Shown: positions 30,301 to 42,400 of the stretch, piece by piece
Layout: each line of letters starts with the position of its first letter
Position numbering within the stretch: the first letter of the stretch is position 1
From: Piscinibacter aquaticus
GTDB taxonomy: Bacteria; Pseudomonadota; Gammaproteobacteria; Burkholderiales; Burkholderiaceae_C
Length of the DNA: 64,000 bases
Assembly (NCBI GenBank): GCA_007994965.1
Contig: VOPW01000001.1
Span: 1,860,001-1,924,000, forward strand
Direction of reading: 5' to 3'
Made by a program: the position numbers and the translations under genes
The notes under the pieces: model-generated
Told to the model about the DNA's origin: nothing
Seen by the model: only the letters and a program-made list of their open reading frames with translations
Database searches by the model: none

Positions 30301-33300
30301 CGGTGAAAGCCCACCAGCCGCTGGTCAGGCCGACGGTGAGGTCGAACCAGCGCTGCGGCGCCGTGACCTCGAGCATGGCCAGCAAGCCGCCCGGCACGAG
30401 CAGGCTGCGAACGCGCGCGAGCGTGCGCCGGAGGTCGGCCGTGGCATGGATGACGTTGGACGCCACGACGATGTCGAACAGGCCCGGCGCAAAGCCCTGC
30501 GCGGCCGGATCGCGCTCCAGATCGAGGACTTCGAAGCGCACGAAGGGGGTACGACGCGGAAAAGCGCTCGCGCGCCCTGGCCACGAACAGCGGCCCCACA
30601 TCGGTGAAGGTGTACTCGACCGGCAGCCCCTGCAGCCGCGGCAGCAGATGGGCGGTGCTGCCGCCCGTGCCGGCACCGATCTCGAGGATCCGCAGCGTCC
30701 GGCCGGCTGACCGCTGTGCGGCCGCTTCGGCCACCAGCGCGGCCAGCAGGCCGTTGTACAAGCGCGCGGTCGGCGAATCGCGGTACATCCGCTCCGCCGT
30801 GTCGAGCGAGCCGCCGGGGAACAGCAGATCCATGGGCTCGCGCTCGCCGCGCAGCGCCTCGGCCAGTCGCGTGGCAACGCGATCCGTCATCTCCAGCTCG
30901 GCATCGGCACCGGCCGGACAAGCAGCCCGCAGCTCGACCGCCAGTCGATGTGGCTGCACTGGCGGCAGCGCGCGCTGCACGCGCCAGCGTCCGTGGCCCT
31001 GCGGCTCGAGCACGCCAGCCTCGGCGAGGATGGCCAGCAGGCGATCGAACAACCGGTCGTGCTGCGCCAGCACGCCCAGGCGCCGAGCCAGCGCAGCGGA
31101 ATCGACGCTCTCGCCGCTGGCGGGCTCCCAGCCCAGTTCGCGCAGCGCCTGCACGGTGTAGGCGAGGCAGAGCGCGTCGAAGCGCTCGAGAAAGCGGTCG
31201 TAGCCCTGCACGTCGACGTCGCGGGCGAGCGCGGGCAGCACCTGCTCCGCCGGCTGCGTCAGTGCCGCTGTGTCCCACTCGGGCGAGGTCCGGGCGATCT
31301 GCGCAGGGTCGGCCTCGACCCAGCGCATCTCGTAGAGACAGCCATCGAGCCAGCGCTCGCCCAGCCGGGCCAGCGCGTCGCGGTCGACCCGCTTGAGCTG
31401 GAGGCCGCGCAGTTCGGCGATCACCGTGCCCCGCTCGTCGCACACGCGCAGGTCGGCGCGCCGCGTGTCGCGGCCCTCGCCGTGCGCCAGCTGGACGTGA
31501 CTCCAGCAGCGCCGGGCGCCGATCCCTGCAGTGAACAGCGCATAGCGCTCGATGCCGATCGGCAGGAAGAGATCGTCCTCGCCGTCCGGCGCCAGCGCCG
31601 CTGCCAGCAGCTGCAGGCAGCCATCGAGCAGCACGGGATGGAGCAGGCAGCCTTCGCCGGCATCGGCCCACTCGTCGAGCAGCACGACCTCGCCGAAGGC
31701 CCGGCCGTCGCCGCGCGAGATCTGGCGCAGCGAGCGGAAACCGGGCCCGAAGTCCAGGCCGCGACGGCCGAAGTCGGCATAGAACGCCTGCGGCGCGACC
31801 GACGTCGCGCAGTCGCGGCGCAACGCGACCAGGTCGAGCACCTCCGGCTGCATCTGGGACACCGGCCTGACGCGGGCGTCGACGTGGCACACCCAGGCCG
31901 CATCGGCGTCGGCGCCGTCGGGCTGGCTGCTGAGCGTCACGCGCCGGGCGGCGTCCGGCACCGGCTCGCACAGGGTCTGCAGGGTCCGCGCTTCGCCCTC
32001 GTCGCCCAGCACCATGGCTTCCCGGATCGCCACGTCCTCCACCACCACGTCTGCGCCGCGGCAGCGCTGCGCGCGGCTGCCTGGAGAATGTCGAGGTAGG
32101 CGGTGGCCGGCAGTACCACTCGCCCCTGCACGCGATGCTCGCGCACGAACGCCGGCTGGTCCGCGCCGACCATGGCCTCGTAGAGCCGGGCGGTTCCCGC
32201 GTGGCGCACGCGACGGCCGAGCAGGCGGTGGCTGCCGGGCACGGGCGCCTGCTCGCGGGCCGGCATCGGCCTCGCCTGGAACCAGTATCGCTCGCGCTGG
32301 AAGGGATAGGCGGGCAGATCGGTGAGCCGCGGCCGCGGGCCCGGCCCGTCCGCCATCTGCGCCCGCCAGTCGATGCGGGCACCGGCAAGATAGGCGCTCG
32401 CCAGCGCGTCGAGCAGCACATCGCTGTCGCGCTCGCCCTTTCGCATCGAGGCCACCCGTGCCGGGCCTTCGTCGGCGAACACGGCGCCGACGAAAGACAG
32501 CAGCGTCGGGTGCGGCCCGAGTTCGATCGCCAGATCGATGCGCTGCTCGCGCAGCACCGCCAGCCGTCCGCGAAGCGCACCGCCTCGCGGACGTGGCGGC
32601 GCCAGTAGGCCGGGCGCGTCATCTCGTCCGACGTCGCGAGCCGGCCGCTGAGGTTGGACACCACGCGCAGACGCGGCGCGGACAGCTGCAGCGACGCCAC
32701 CACCTGCTCGAAGCGATCGAGCACCGGGTCGACCAGCGGCGAATGGAAGGCATGCGACACCGGCAGTCGCTGACAGCGCCGTCCGCGGGCCGTGAGCTCG
32801 TCGCACACCGCGTCGACGTCGGCCAGCGTACCGGAGACGACGGTCTGCGCCGGGCCGTTGACCGCTGCAATCGACAGCCGGGCCCCGCGCGTCGTCACGA
32901 ACGGCGTGACCTCGGCCTCTGAGGCCGAGATGGCCGCCATGCCGCCACCAGGGGGCAGCGACTGCATCAGCCGGCCTCGTTCGGCGACCATGCGCAGGGC
33001 ATCGTCGAGGCTCATCACCCCGGCCACGCAGGCCGCAACCAGTTCGCCGACGCTGTGGCCGATCAGCAGATCGGGGTGCACGCCCCAGGAGCGCCACAGC
33101 TCGCACATCGCATACTCGAGCGCGAACAGCGCGGGCTGCGTGTTGGCGGTCAGGTCCAGCCGCGAATCGTCGGCCGTTGCGCCGAACAGGAGATCGCCGA
33201 GCGGCACCTCCAGGCTCGCGGCGAGGCCGGCGGCGCAGCGGTCGATGGCCGTCCGGAACACGGGCTCGGCCGCGTACAGCTGCCGGCCCATGCCGGCGTA

Positions 33301-35031
33301 CTGTGCGCCCTGCCCGGTGAACAGAAAAGCCACCCGCGGCGGATCGCGCCGGACCAGATGCGCCGTGCGCAGCTGCGGCGCTTCGCGCCCCTGCGCGAGC
33401 GCGGCCGCCTTCCAGCAGTTCGTCCAGCGACCCGCAGCGGATGGCGGCACGGTAGGGATGCTGCGCACGGCCGAGGTTGGCGGTGAAGCAGATGTCGGCG
33501 GTCGTCGTCGCTGCGGCCCGCCAGGGCCTCGCGATGGCGCCGCGCCCATTCCGCCAGCGCGTGCGGATCGCGAGCCGACAGCGTGAAGAGGCGGGCCCGC
33601 CGGGCCGGAGCCACCTCGCCAGCAGGGTGCGGCGCCTCCTCGACGATCACGTGCGCGTTCGTGCCGGAGAAGCCGAACGAACTGACGCCGCCGATGCGCA
33701 CCCCGTCGATCGGCTGCCAGTCCATGGCTTCGCGGGGCACCGTCAGCGGATAGTCGCTCCAGTGGATGTGGGGGCTCGGCGTGGCGAAGTGCAGGTGCCG
33801 AGGAATGCAGCGATGGCGCAGCGCCAGCACCAGCTTGATCAGGCCGGTGACGCCAGCCGCGCCCTCGAGGTGCCCGATGTTCGTCTTGACCGACCCGATC
33901 ACCAGGGGCGCCACGCCGCCGCGGTCCTGCCCGAACACGCTGCCCAGGGCATGCACCTCGAGCGGGTCGCCGAGCTGCGTGCCGGTTCCATGCGCCTCGA
34001 TGAAGCCCACCGGCGGGGCACCACGCCGGCGTTGGCGAGCGCCGCGCGGATCACCGCCTCCTGGGCCGGGCCATTCGGGGCGGTCAGGCCACTGCTCGGC
34101 CCGTCCTGGTTGACTGCGCTGCCGCGGATCACGGCCAGGATGCGGTCGCCGTCAGCCTGCGCTTCGGCGAGCCGCTTGAGCACGACCATGCCGGCGCCCT
34201 CGCCGCGCGCAAACCCGTCGGCCGCGGCGTCGAAGGTCTTGCAGCGGCCATCGGGCGCGAGCATGCGCGAGTGCGACAGCGCAACGAAGATGTCCGGCGC
34301 CAGCATGAGATTGACGCCGCCGGCCAGAGCCATGCGGCACTCGCCGGAGCGCAGCGCCTGCACCGCCAGTGCACGGCCACCAGCGAGGACGAGCACGCGG
34401 TGTCGATGGTCAGGCTCGGCCCCTGCAGGCCGAGCAGGTACGACAGCCGCCCCGAGAAGATGCTGTGCGCAATGCCGGAAGTGAAGTGGGCATCGAGCAG
34501 GGCCGGGTCGCCGGACTTGAGCTGCAGGTAGGTGTAGTCGCTGCTGCAGGCGCCGACATACACGCCGGTGGCCGAGCCCTCTAGCCGGTCGGGTGCACGG
34601 CCGGCGTCCTCGAGCGCCTCCCAGGCCACTTCCAGCAGCAGTCGCTGCTGCGGGTCCATGCCCTGGGCCTCGCGCGGGGCGATGCCGAAGAACTCGGCGT
34701 CGAAGGCATCGACGGGCTGGTTGATGAAGCCGCCCTCGCGGGTGGCGATGCGACCCGGAGCCTGCGGGTCCGGGTCGAAAAAGGCCTCGATGTCCCAGCG
34801 CTGCGCAGGCACGCGGCCGATGGCGTCGACACCGTCGCGCATCAGCGCCCAGAACCGGGCCGCGTCGTCGCCCCCGCCAGGAACGCGGCAGCCGATGCCG
34901 ATGACCGCGATCGGCTCGCGCGCGGCCCGCTCCACCGCCGCCAGCCGCGCGCGAGTCTCCTCGAGCGCGAGGAAGGCGCGCTTCAGTGGCGTCATGCCGG
35001 TGTCCGAGGCCGTCTGCACAGAGTCGCTCAC
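27303..35031 (-). CDS. PKS4: KS-AT-DH-cMT-ER-KR-ACP, complete reducing and methylating module
   Basis: Largest PKS of the cluster, with every optional domain. KS (DTACSSS, Cys near 34394), AT (GHSVGE near 33054; SHAFHSPL, malonyl type), DH ([11 protein letters not shown] near 32137), C-methyltransferase ([10 protein letters not shown] near 30670), ER (HAAAGGVGM near 29075), KR (SGGLSGLG near 28500) and ACP (LGLDSL near 27575). In the KR the position normally held by catalytic Tyr reads His (GQCNHSAAN, 28080-28082). The C-terminal tail [17 protein letters not shown] is a docking motif shared with PKS1-3. I favour the GTG start at 35031 ([10 protein letters not shown]), overlapping the reconstructed PKS3 stop as GTGA and resembling the MSD or MTD starts of its sisters; ATG 35049 is the alternative. 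About eleven frame changes (including 34375, 34015, 33405, 32060, 30555, 29300, 28905). The expected unit is a saturated alpha-methyl extension. Confidence 0.88.
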
Positions 35032-38000
35032 GGCGCCCCAGTCGTTCATCGAGCAGGCGAGCGATGTCGTCGTCGCTCAACTGCGCCACGTCGGCGGCCG
35101 CCAGGGGCGCGGAGGACGGCGGCGGCGCCGCGGCCACGGCGGGCGACGACGGCAATCCTCCGGAGACGCGCTCGAGCAGATGCCGGGCCATCGCATCGAT
35201 CGTGGGGTGGTCGAACATGAGCGTGGCCGGCAGCGCCTTCGGCAGGCCGACGGCCTTGGCGAGCCCGTTGCGCAGTTGCACGGCCATCAATGAATCGAGA
35301 CCCAGGTCCATCAGCCGGTCGCCGAGCGCCGGCGCGCGGGCGGCCTCGAGGCGAAGCGTCGACATCACCTGCTGCCGCACCAGCTCCCGCAGGAGATCGA
35401 GCCGCTCGGCCGGAATCGCCGTGTCGAAGCGCCGCCGCCACTCGCCGGCCGCCGAAACGGACGCCGAGGCGGCCTCGACGGGCGTGGCCGCGCCCGCGTC
35501 GGCAAGCTGCGCCACCGCGCCGTGATCGCCGGCCTTCTGCGCCACGATCACGTGCTGCCCCATCGACGCGGCTGGCGACCCCGCCGGCGGCCATGCCCGC
35601 GCCTGCCGGAAGCCGGCCTCGTGCAGCGCCTGGACCCAGACGGCCGGCGGCAGCAGCGGGTTGTCGCCGCGCAGGTCGTCGGCGAAGTGCTGCCAGCCTT
35701 CGATCAGACCGGTCGTCATGTCGAAGTAGTCGAAGTGCTCGGTCGATTCGACGAGCACCAGCATCCCGCCGGGCGCCAGCAGCTCATGCAGCCGCTGCAG
35801 AGCGGCGCGCAGGTCCTTGACGGCGTGCACGGCATTGGCGGAAACGACGACGTCATGGCTCTGCGGCTCGATGTGCTGTGCGGCCAGCTCCTCGTCGAGG
35901 TCGAACAGGCCGAACTCCACGCCCGGCAGGCCCTCGAAGCGCTCGCGCGCCTTGGCGAGGAATGCATCGCTCACGTCCGTGAACCGGTAGTGGCGACGCT
36001 GCGGCGGCAGCACCGGCAGCAGCGCAGAACTGGTTCCGCCGGTGCCCGCGCCGATCTCCAGCACGCGCAGCACCCGCCCGGACGGTGTCGACGCGCCCAG
36101 GAACTCCAGCGCCGAGGCCGCGAGCTGGTTGATGTAGCGCATCGTCGTCGAGCGCTCGTACAGGCCGAGTGCAAGCTCGAAGTCGCCGCCGGGGAACAGG
36201 GTTTCGAGCGGACTTTCGCGGCCGGTCAGCACGCCGGAGACGAGCGTGCCGCAATGTCGCACGTAGTCGAACAGCGGCCGGTTGTCGACGAACTCCTGCT
36301 CCGCTTCCATCCAGAGACCGGCCGGCCCGGGTCCGGCAGGGCACGATCGGCCACGAACATCCCCGCCTCCTGCCGCAGCAGGCCGTGCGCGGCCAGCGAC
36401 CGCAGCCAGCGCTCGACGAGGTGCCGGTAGGTGTCGCGGATGCCCGTGAGGCGCAGCACCGCCGCCGTGGTCGTGGCGCTCGCCCGCCTTCGCGAACACC
36501 CCTGCCTCGCGCAAGGTCTGCATTGCCTGAGCACGCGTGATGCAGGCGAGCAGCGCCCATTTGTGCGGGTAGCTCGCGGCGTTCAGGTCCAGCGGTCCGC
36601 GCTCGGCACGGCGGTCCATGGCCGCGGCCACGCCTTCCCAGCGCGCCGCGGCAGGAAGTCCGGCGGCATGTCGTGGAGCCGGAGCGATCCAATGACGCCG
36701 CCGCTGGAACGGGTAGGTGGGCAACTCGAGGCGCCGGCAGCCCTGGCCACGATCCACGGCACCCCAGTCGATGGCGGCACCGGCCACGAACAGGTGCTGC
36801 AGGGACTCGAACAGGGTCGACCAGCCCGGCTGGCCTTCGCGCAGCGAGGGCAGCCATTGCCCGCTGCCCCACAGTCGGCGCCCATCCCCAGCAGGACCGG
36901 CTGCGGACTGAGCTCGATGTAATGGGTGATTCCTTCGGCCGCCAGCGTGCGCATCGCATCGGCGAAGCGCACCGGTTCGCGCAGGTGTCGTCGCCAGTAG
37001 CCGGCATGGCCGAGCAGCGACAGCCCTGCCCGCTCGGCGCTGAGGTTGGACACCAGCGCGATGCGCGGCTCGGCAAAGCTCGCCCCGGCGACCTCGCGCT
37101 CGAAATCGGCGAGCACCGGGTCCATCAACGGCGAGTGGAAGGCGTGCGACACGCGCAGCGGCTTGGTGCGCGCGCCCTGTGCCGCGAAGCCGGCAGCGAT
37201 CTGCTCGACCGCCGTGCGCTCGCCACTGATCACGACGTTCGTATCGCCGTTGACCGCCGCGATCGCCACGCGCCCCGCGTGGGCGGCGATCGCCGCCGAG
37301 ACCGCCGACTCGGCCGCCTCGAGCACCACCATCGCACCATCGCGCGGCAGACCCTGCGCGAGGCGCCCCCGTGCGGCCACCATGCGCGCGGCATCGGCCA
37401 GCGTCAGCACGCCGGCCACGTGCGCCGCCGCGTACTCGCCGAAGCTGTGGCCCATCACTGCCACGGGTTCCACGCCGAACGATCGCCACAGCGACGCCAG
37501 CGCCACCTCGATCGCGAACATCGCAGGCTGGGCATAGCGGGTTTCGTCCAGCAGAGCGGCCTGCGCGCCGCCAGCGAAGACGACCTCGCGAAGCGGCTGC
37601 GGCAGCAGGCCGTCGAGCGCCTCGGCGCAGCGGTCGAAGGCTTCGCGGAAGGCCGGGGCTGTCTCGTACAGGTCGCGCCCCATGCCCAGGTACTGCGGCC
37701 CCTGCCCCGGGAACAGGAAGGCAACGCGTGGCGCGCGGGCTGCGGCATGCCCATGGACGATCGCAGGTGTCGCCTGCCCGCTTTGCCAGGCGCCCAGGGC
37801 AGCATCGAGGTCGGCCACGCTGGCCGCCTGCACGGTCAGACGCGACGGCAGGTGATCTCGGCCGACGGCGGCGGTATGGCACCAGTCCTTCAGGCTGATC
37901 GCGGCCTGGGTCGTGTGCAGGGCCGCGCGGTGGCGCTCGACGAGCGCGGCCAGCGCCACGTCGTCGCGGGCGGACAGGACCAGCAGCGCGCCGGGCCGCG

Positions 38001-39400
38001 TGCCGCCAGGGGCTGCCGAGGGCGGGGTCGCGGGCGGTTCCTGCAGCACCACGTGGGCATTGGTGCCGGAGAAGCCGAACGAACTGACACCCGCGACGCG
38101 CGCCTGCGGCTCGGCCGCCCAGCGCGTGACGACCGTCGGCACCGTCACCCTCAGCGCGGGCCAGTCGATCAGCGGATTGGGTGTGTTCAGGTGCAGGTGG
38201 GGCGGAATCTCGCCGCGCCGCAGCACCAGCACTGCCTTGGCCACGCCGAGCAGGCCGGCGGCCGCCTCGAGGTGCCGACATTGGTCTTGATCGCGCCAAT
38301 CGCCAACGGGCGCGCCGGGTCGCGGCCCTCGCGCATCACGGCGCCGAGCGCATTGACCTCGATCGGATCCCCCAGCGAGGTGCCGGTGCCGTGGGTCTCG
38401 ACATAGCCGACTTCGGCAGGCCTGACGCCCGCATCGGCCAGCGCCGCGCGCAGCACGGCCTCCTGGGCAGGGCCGTTGGGCGCCGTCAGGCCGTTGCTGC
38501 GGCCGTCCTGGTTGATCGCGCTGCCGCGGACCACGGCCAGGATGCGGTCGCCATCCGCCTGCGCATCGCGCAGCCGGCGCACCAACAGGAAGACCCCCTT
38601 CACCGCGCACGTAGCCATCGGCCGACGCGTCGAAGGTCTTGCATCGGCCGTCGGCGGCCATCATGCCCGCCTTGGAGAAGTTGACGTGGACCTCCGGACC
38701 GAGGATCAGGTTGACGCCGCCGACCAATGCACGATCGCACTCGCCGCGCCGCAAGGCTGGCAGGCCAGATGCAGGGCCACGAGCGATGACGAACAGGCAG
38801 TGTCCACCGAGACCGCCGGGCCCTGCAGGCCGAGCACGTACGCGATGCGGCCGGAGGCCACGCTGAACGCGTTGCCCTGGCTGAAGTAGGGGTCGATCAG
38901 GTCGGGCTGGGCGAACAGCGACCGCCCATAGTCCGCGTTGGCGATGCCCAGGTAGACGCCGGTGCGGCTGCCGAGCAGCGACGAGGGCTGCACCGCCGCG
39001 TTCTCCAGTGCCTCCCAGGCCAGCTCGAGCGCGAGGCGCTGCTGCGGATCCATGCTCGCGGCCTCGACCGCACCGATGCCGAAGAAGCCGGCATCGAACC
39101 GATCGACGTTCTCGATGAAGCCCCCTCGCGGGTCGTCATCTTCCCCGGGGCGGTGGGATCGGGGTCGTACCAGTCGGCGGAGGTTCCAGCGCTCGGGCGG
39201 AATGGGGCCGATGGCATCGACGCCACCCCACAGCAGCGTCTCGAGGCTCGCCGCATCGACCACGCCCCGGGTGCACGCATGGCCATGCCGACGATGGCCA
39301 GCGGCTCGTGCGCCGCCGCCTCGAGCTCGGCCACGCGCGCGCGCAGCTCGCGGATCTCCAGCAGGGCACGCTTGACGGGCGAGAGTTCAGGGTCGGTCAT
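35028..39400 (-). CDS. PKS3: KS-AT-cMT-ACP, non-reducing C-methylating module
   Basis: The N-terminal helix [20 protein letters not shown] looks like a class 2-type docking domain. KS has DTACSSS (Cys near 38794). AT has GHSFGE near 37446 and [11 protein letters not shown], predicting malonyl-CoA. A methyltransferase with [11 protein letters not shown] near 36050 follows directly, then ACP (LGLDSL near 35293). No DH, ER or KR is present, so the module should leave an alpha-methyl beta-keto group. An O-methyltransferase acting on an enol is possible but less likely given the C-MT-like helical region before the SAM motif. The protein ends with the docking motif [10 protein letters not shown]; one missing base near 35035 hides a stop that would overlap the PKS4 start. 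ATG 39400 lies 10 bp after the PKS2 stop. About ten frame changes occur (39262, 39185, 39130, 38755, 38600, 38275, 36875, 36475, 36335). Confidence 0.88.
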
Positions 39401-39410
39401 CGGCGCAGTC

Positions 39411-42400
39411 TCAGGAACGCTTGCCATCGTCGCGGTCATCCAGTTCGGCAAGCAACAGGGCCTCGGCTTCCTCGTCGCTCATCGAGGCCACGGCGCGGCG
39501 CTCACCGCCTGCCGCGGGCAGCGCCTCGGCCGGGCTCAGTTCGAGCCGCTGCACCAGGAAAGCGGCCAGCGCCTCCAGCGTCGGGTAGTCGAACAGCAGC
39601 GTGGCCGGCAGGGCAGCATCGACCGCTCGAGCCAGCTGGTTGCGCAGTTCGACGGCCATCAGGGAATCGAGGCCGACCTCCTTCAGCGGCCGGCGCGCAT
39701 CGAGCAGGGTGTCGGCGCCCAGCCCCAGCACCTGGACCGCCTGCCTGGACAGGTCCTCCAGCATGGCGTCACGGCGCTCGCCGGGCCGCAGCTCGCGCCA
39801 GCGCGCAGCCAGGCCGCCGCCGGCCGCCGCCGACGATCTCGGCGGCGTCGATTTCCGCGGAGCGAGCCCGGCAAAGAAGCTGCGGTCGACGCCGCCCGGC
39901 AGACCCGACAGGAATCGCGGCCAGTCGATCGGCAGGACGGCCACCGACACCGCGGCCTCGCGCAGCAGGCGCTCAAGCCTTGCCATCCCGCCCGGTGCGG
40001 TTATGGTGCCCAGGCCGCGCGACGCCCAGCCCGCCCGTCCCGCACCGGCTGCCATGCCTTCGCCCCACAGCCCCCAGGCCACGCTGGTCGCTGGCAGCCC
40101 TGCCCGGCTGCGCGCCTGCGCAACGGCATCCAGCGCGGCATTCGCGGCGGCATAGGCACCCTGCCCGGCCGGGCCGAGCAGCACACCGGCGGCGGAGTAC
40201 AGCACGAAGAAGTCCAGCGGCAGCCTGCGCGTGAGCGCATCCAGGACCCGGGCGCCTTCGGCTTTGCCGCGCAGCGCAGCACCCAGGCGTGAAGCATGCA
40301 GACCAAGCAGTGCGCCGTCTTCCAATTGTCCGGCGGCATGGATCACGCCGCGCAGTGGCGCGGTCGAACGCGCCAGCTCATCGACCAGTGCCGTCATCGC
40401 GACGGTATCGCCGGCGTCGATCTGGCGCACGCTGACCATCACCCCTTGCGTGTCAGATCCTCGATCACCGGCCGCGCCTCGTTTCCTGGCGGGTGCCGAC
40501 CGGTCAGCACGAGGTGGCGCGCGCCCAGGCCGGCCAGCCAGCGCGCAGCGTGCAGCCCGAGCGCGCCCAGGCCGCCGGTGACGAGGTAGCTCGCGTCGGC
40601 CCGCATGGCCGGCCGTGCCTGCGTGTCTGCGGCGCGGGGCGCGCGCAGCACCAGTTTGCCGACGTGGCGGGCCTGCGCCATCAGGCGCATGGCCTGGGCG
40701 GCCTCGTCGAACCCGAACACGCGCAGCGGTGGTGGCGTCAACTGGCCGACCTCGAGCGCGCCGATCAGCGCGTTCAGCATCGGCCGGACGCGGCCGGGTT
40801 CGGCGCGTGCGATGCTGCCCAGGTCGTAGATCTCGTAGCGGGCCGAGGGCTTCGCGGCGCGGAAGCGCTCGGCCGACCACAGTTCGCGCTTGCCGAGTTC
40901 GAGGAAGCAGCCGTCGGCAGCCAGCGCCTCGACGCTGGCCGCGATGAAGTCGCCGGCCAGCGAGTTGAGCACCACATCCGCCCCGCGCCCGCCCGTGGCG
41001 GCCCGCACGCCTTCGGCAAACGCCAGAGAGCGAGAATCGAAGACCTGTGCCGCGCCCAGGGCCCGAAGCATCTCGCGCTTCTCCGGCGACCCCGCCGTGG
41101 CCAGCACCGTGGCGCCGGCGCGCAGGGCCAGTTGCATGGCGGCCCAGCCGACGCCGCCGGCTGCAGCATGGATCAGCACCGTCTGGCCGGCGCGCAGCCC
41201 TGCGATGTCGTGCAAGCCGAGCATGGCGGTGAGGAATGCCGCTGGCAGCGAGGCTGCAGTCTCGATCGTACCGAGCCGATCCGGCCATCGGGCCACGAAT
41301 CCTGCCGGCACGTTCACCACGCTGGCGAGACTGCCGGGCGCGAGGCCAAACACCGTGTCGCCCGGCGACAGGTCGTTCACGCCCTCGCCGACCGCCTCGA
41401 CGACGCCTGCGCACTCCGCGCCCATGAAGCCGAGCTGGTCCGGAATCATGCCCAGCGCCATCAGCACGTCGCGGAAGTTCAGCCCCGCCGCCAGCACGCG
41501 CAGGCGGACTTCGCCCGCAGCCGGGGGCGTGAGGGCCAGCGGCTGCCAGCCGAGTTCTTCCAGGGTGCCGGCGCGTCCGGCGACGAGCTTGCGCAGCGGC
41601 GCCGACGCGGGCAGCGGCAACCGCCGCCGCAACCGCGGAACCAGCCGCAGTCCGGCTCGCCAGGCCAGCCGCGCTGCGCCGCCCTGGCCGCGGAGCAGTT
41701 CGCCTGCAATCTGCCGCGCATCGACATCGGATGCATCGGGATCGAGGTCGATCATCCGCAAGGCCAGCTCCGGATGCTCGGCGGCAATTGCGCTGCCCAG
41801 ACCCCAGATGGCCGCCGGTCCCGGCCGAGGCACTGCCGCGCCGGCGCCCTGCGCCCCGATCGTCACGAGGTGCAGCGACGCGCCGCTTGCGGAACGGGCC
41901 AGGGCCTGCGCCCACGCCAGCACCGGCGCGGTCCATCCGAGCAGTTCGTCCGTGCCGGGGTCGGAGACCATCAGTGCGACGCCGGCCAGTCGCCTTCCTT
42001 CGCGCCAGTTCGCGTCGGCCAGTGCAGCGTGCGCCGGCGCGTCGGCGCCCAGTTGCCGGCAGATACGGCCAGACGAGCCCAGCTCGCGCATCGTGTCTTG
42101 CGCCAGGCGTTGCGCGGCGGCGCCGATGGCGACCACCACCCAGGCGCCGTCGCCGGCGGCCGCGAGCGCGGCTGGCGCGGTTTCGTCCGGGACCCAGCTC
42201 GTCTCGTGCAGCCATTCGTCGGCCGAGGTGCTGGGGATGCCGGAAGGAGCCGGGGCGAAGCGGACATCGTCCAGCATCGCCACGCAGCGACCGCCGTCAT
42301 CGAGCAGCCGCACGCTTGCCGCGACCGAGGCGCCGTCGGCGATACGTTCGACGGTGACTTCGGCGTGCAGGCGCTCCGGCGCGGGCAACAGCAGCGCGTA

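Noticed and set aside
33899-38299. A single 1466-codon minus-strand frame that appears to fuse PKS3 to PKS4
   Set aside because: It arises because a base is missing near 35035. The sister proteins each have their own docking tail and docking helix exactly at this point.
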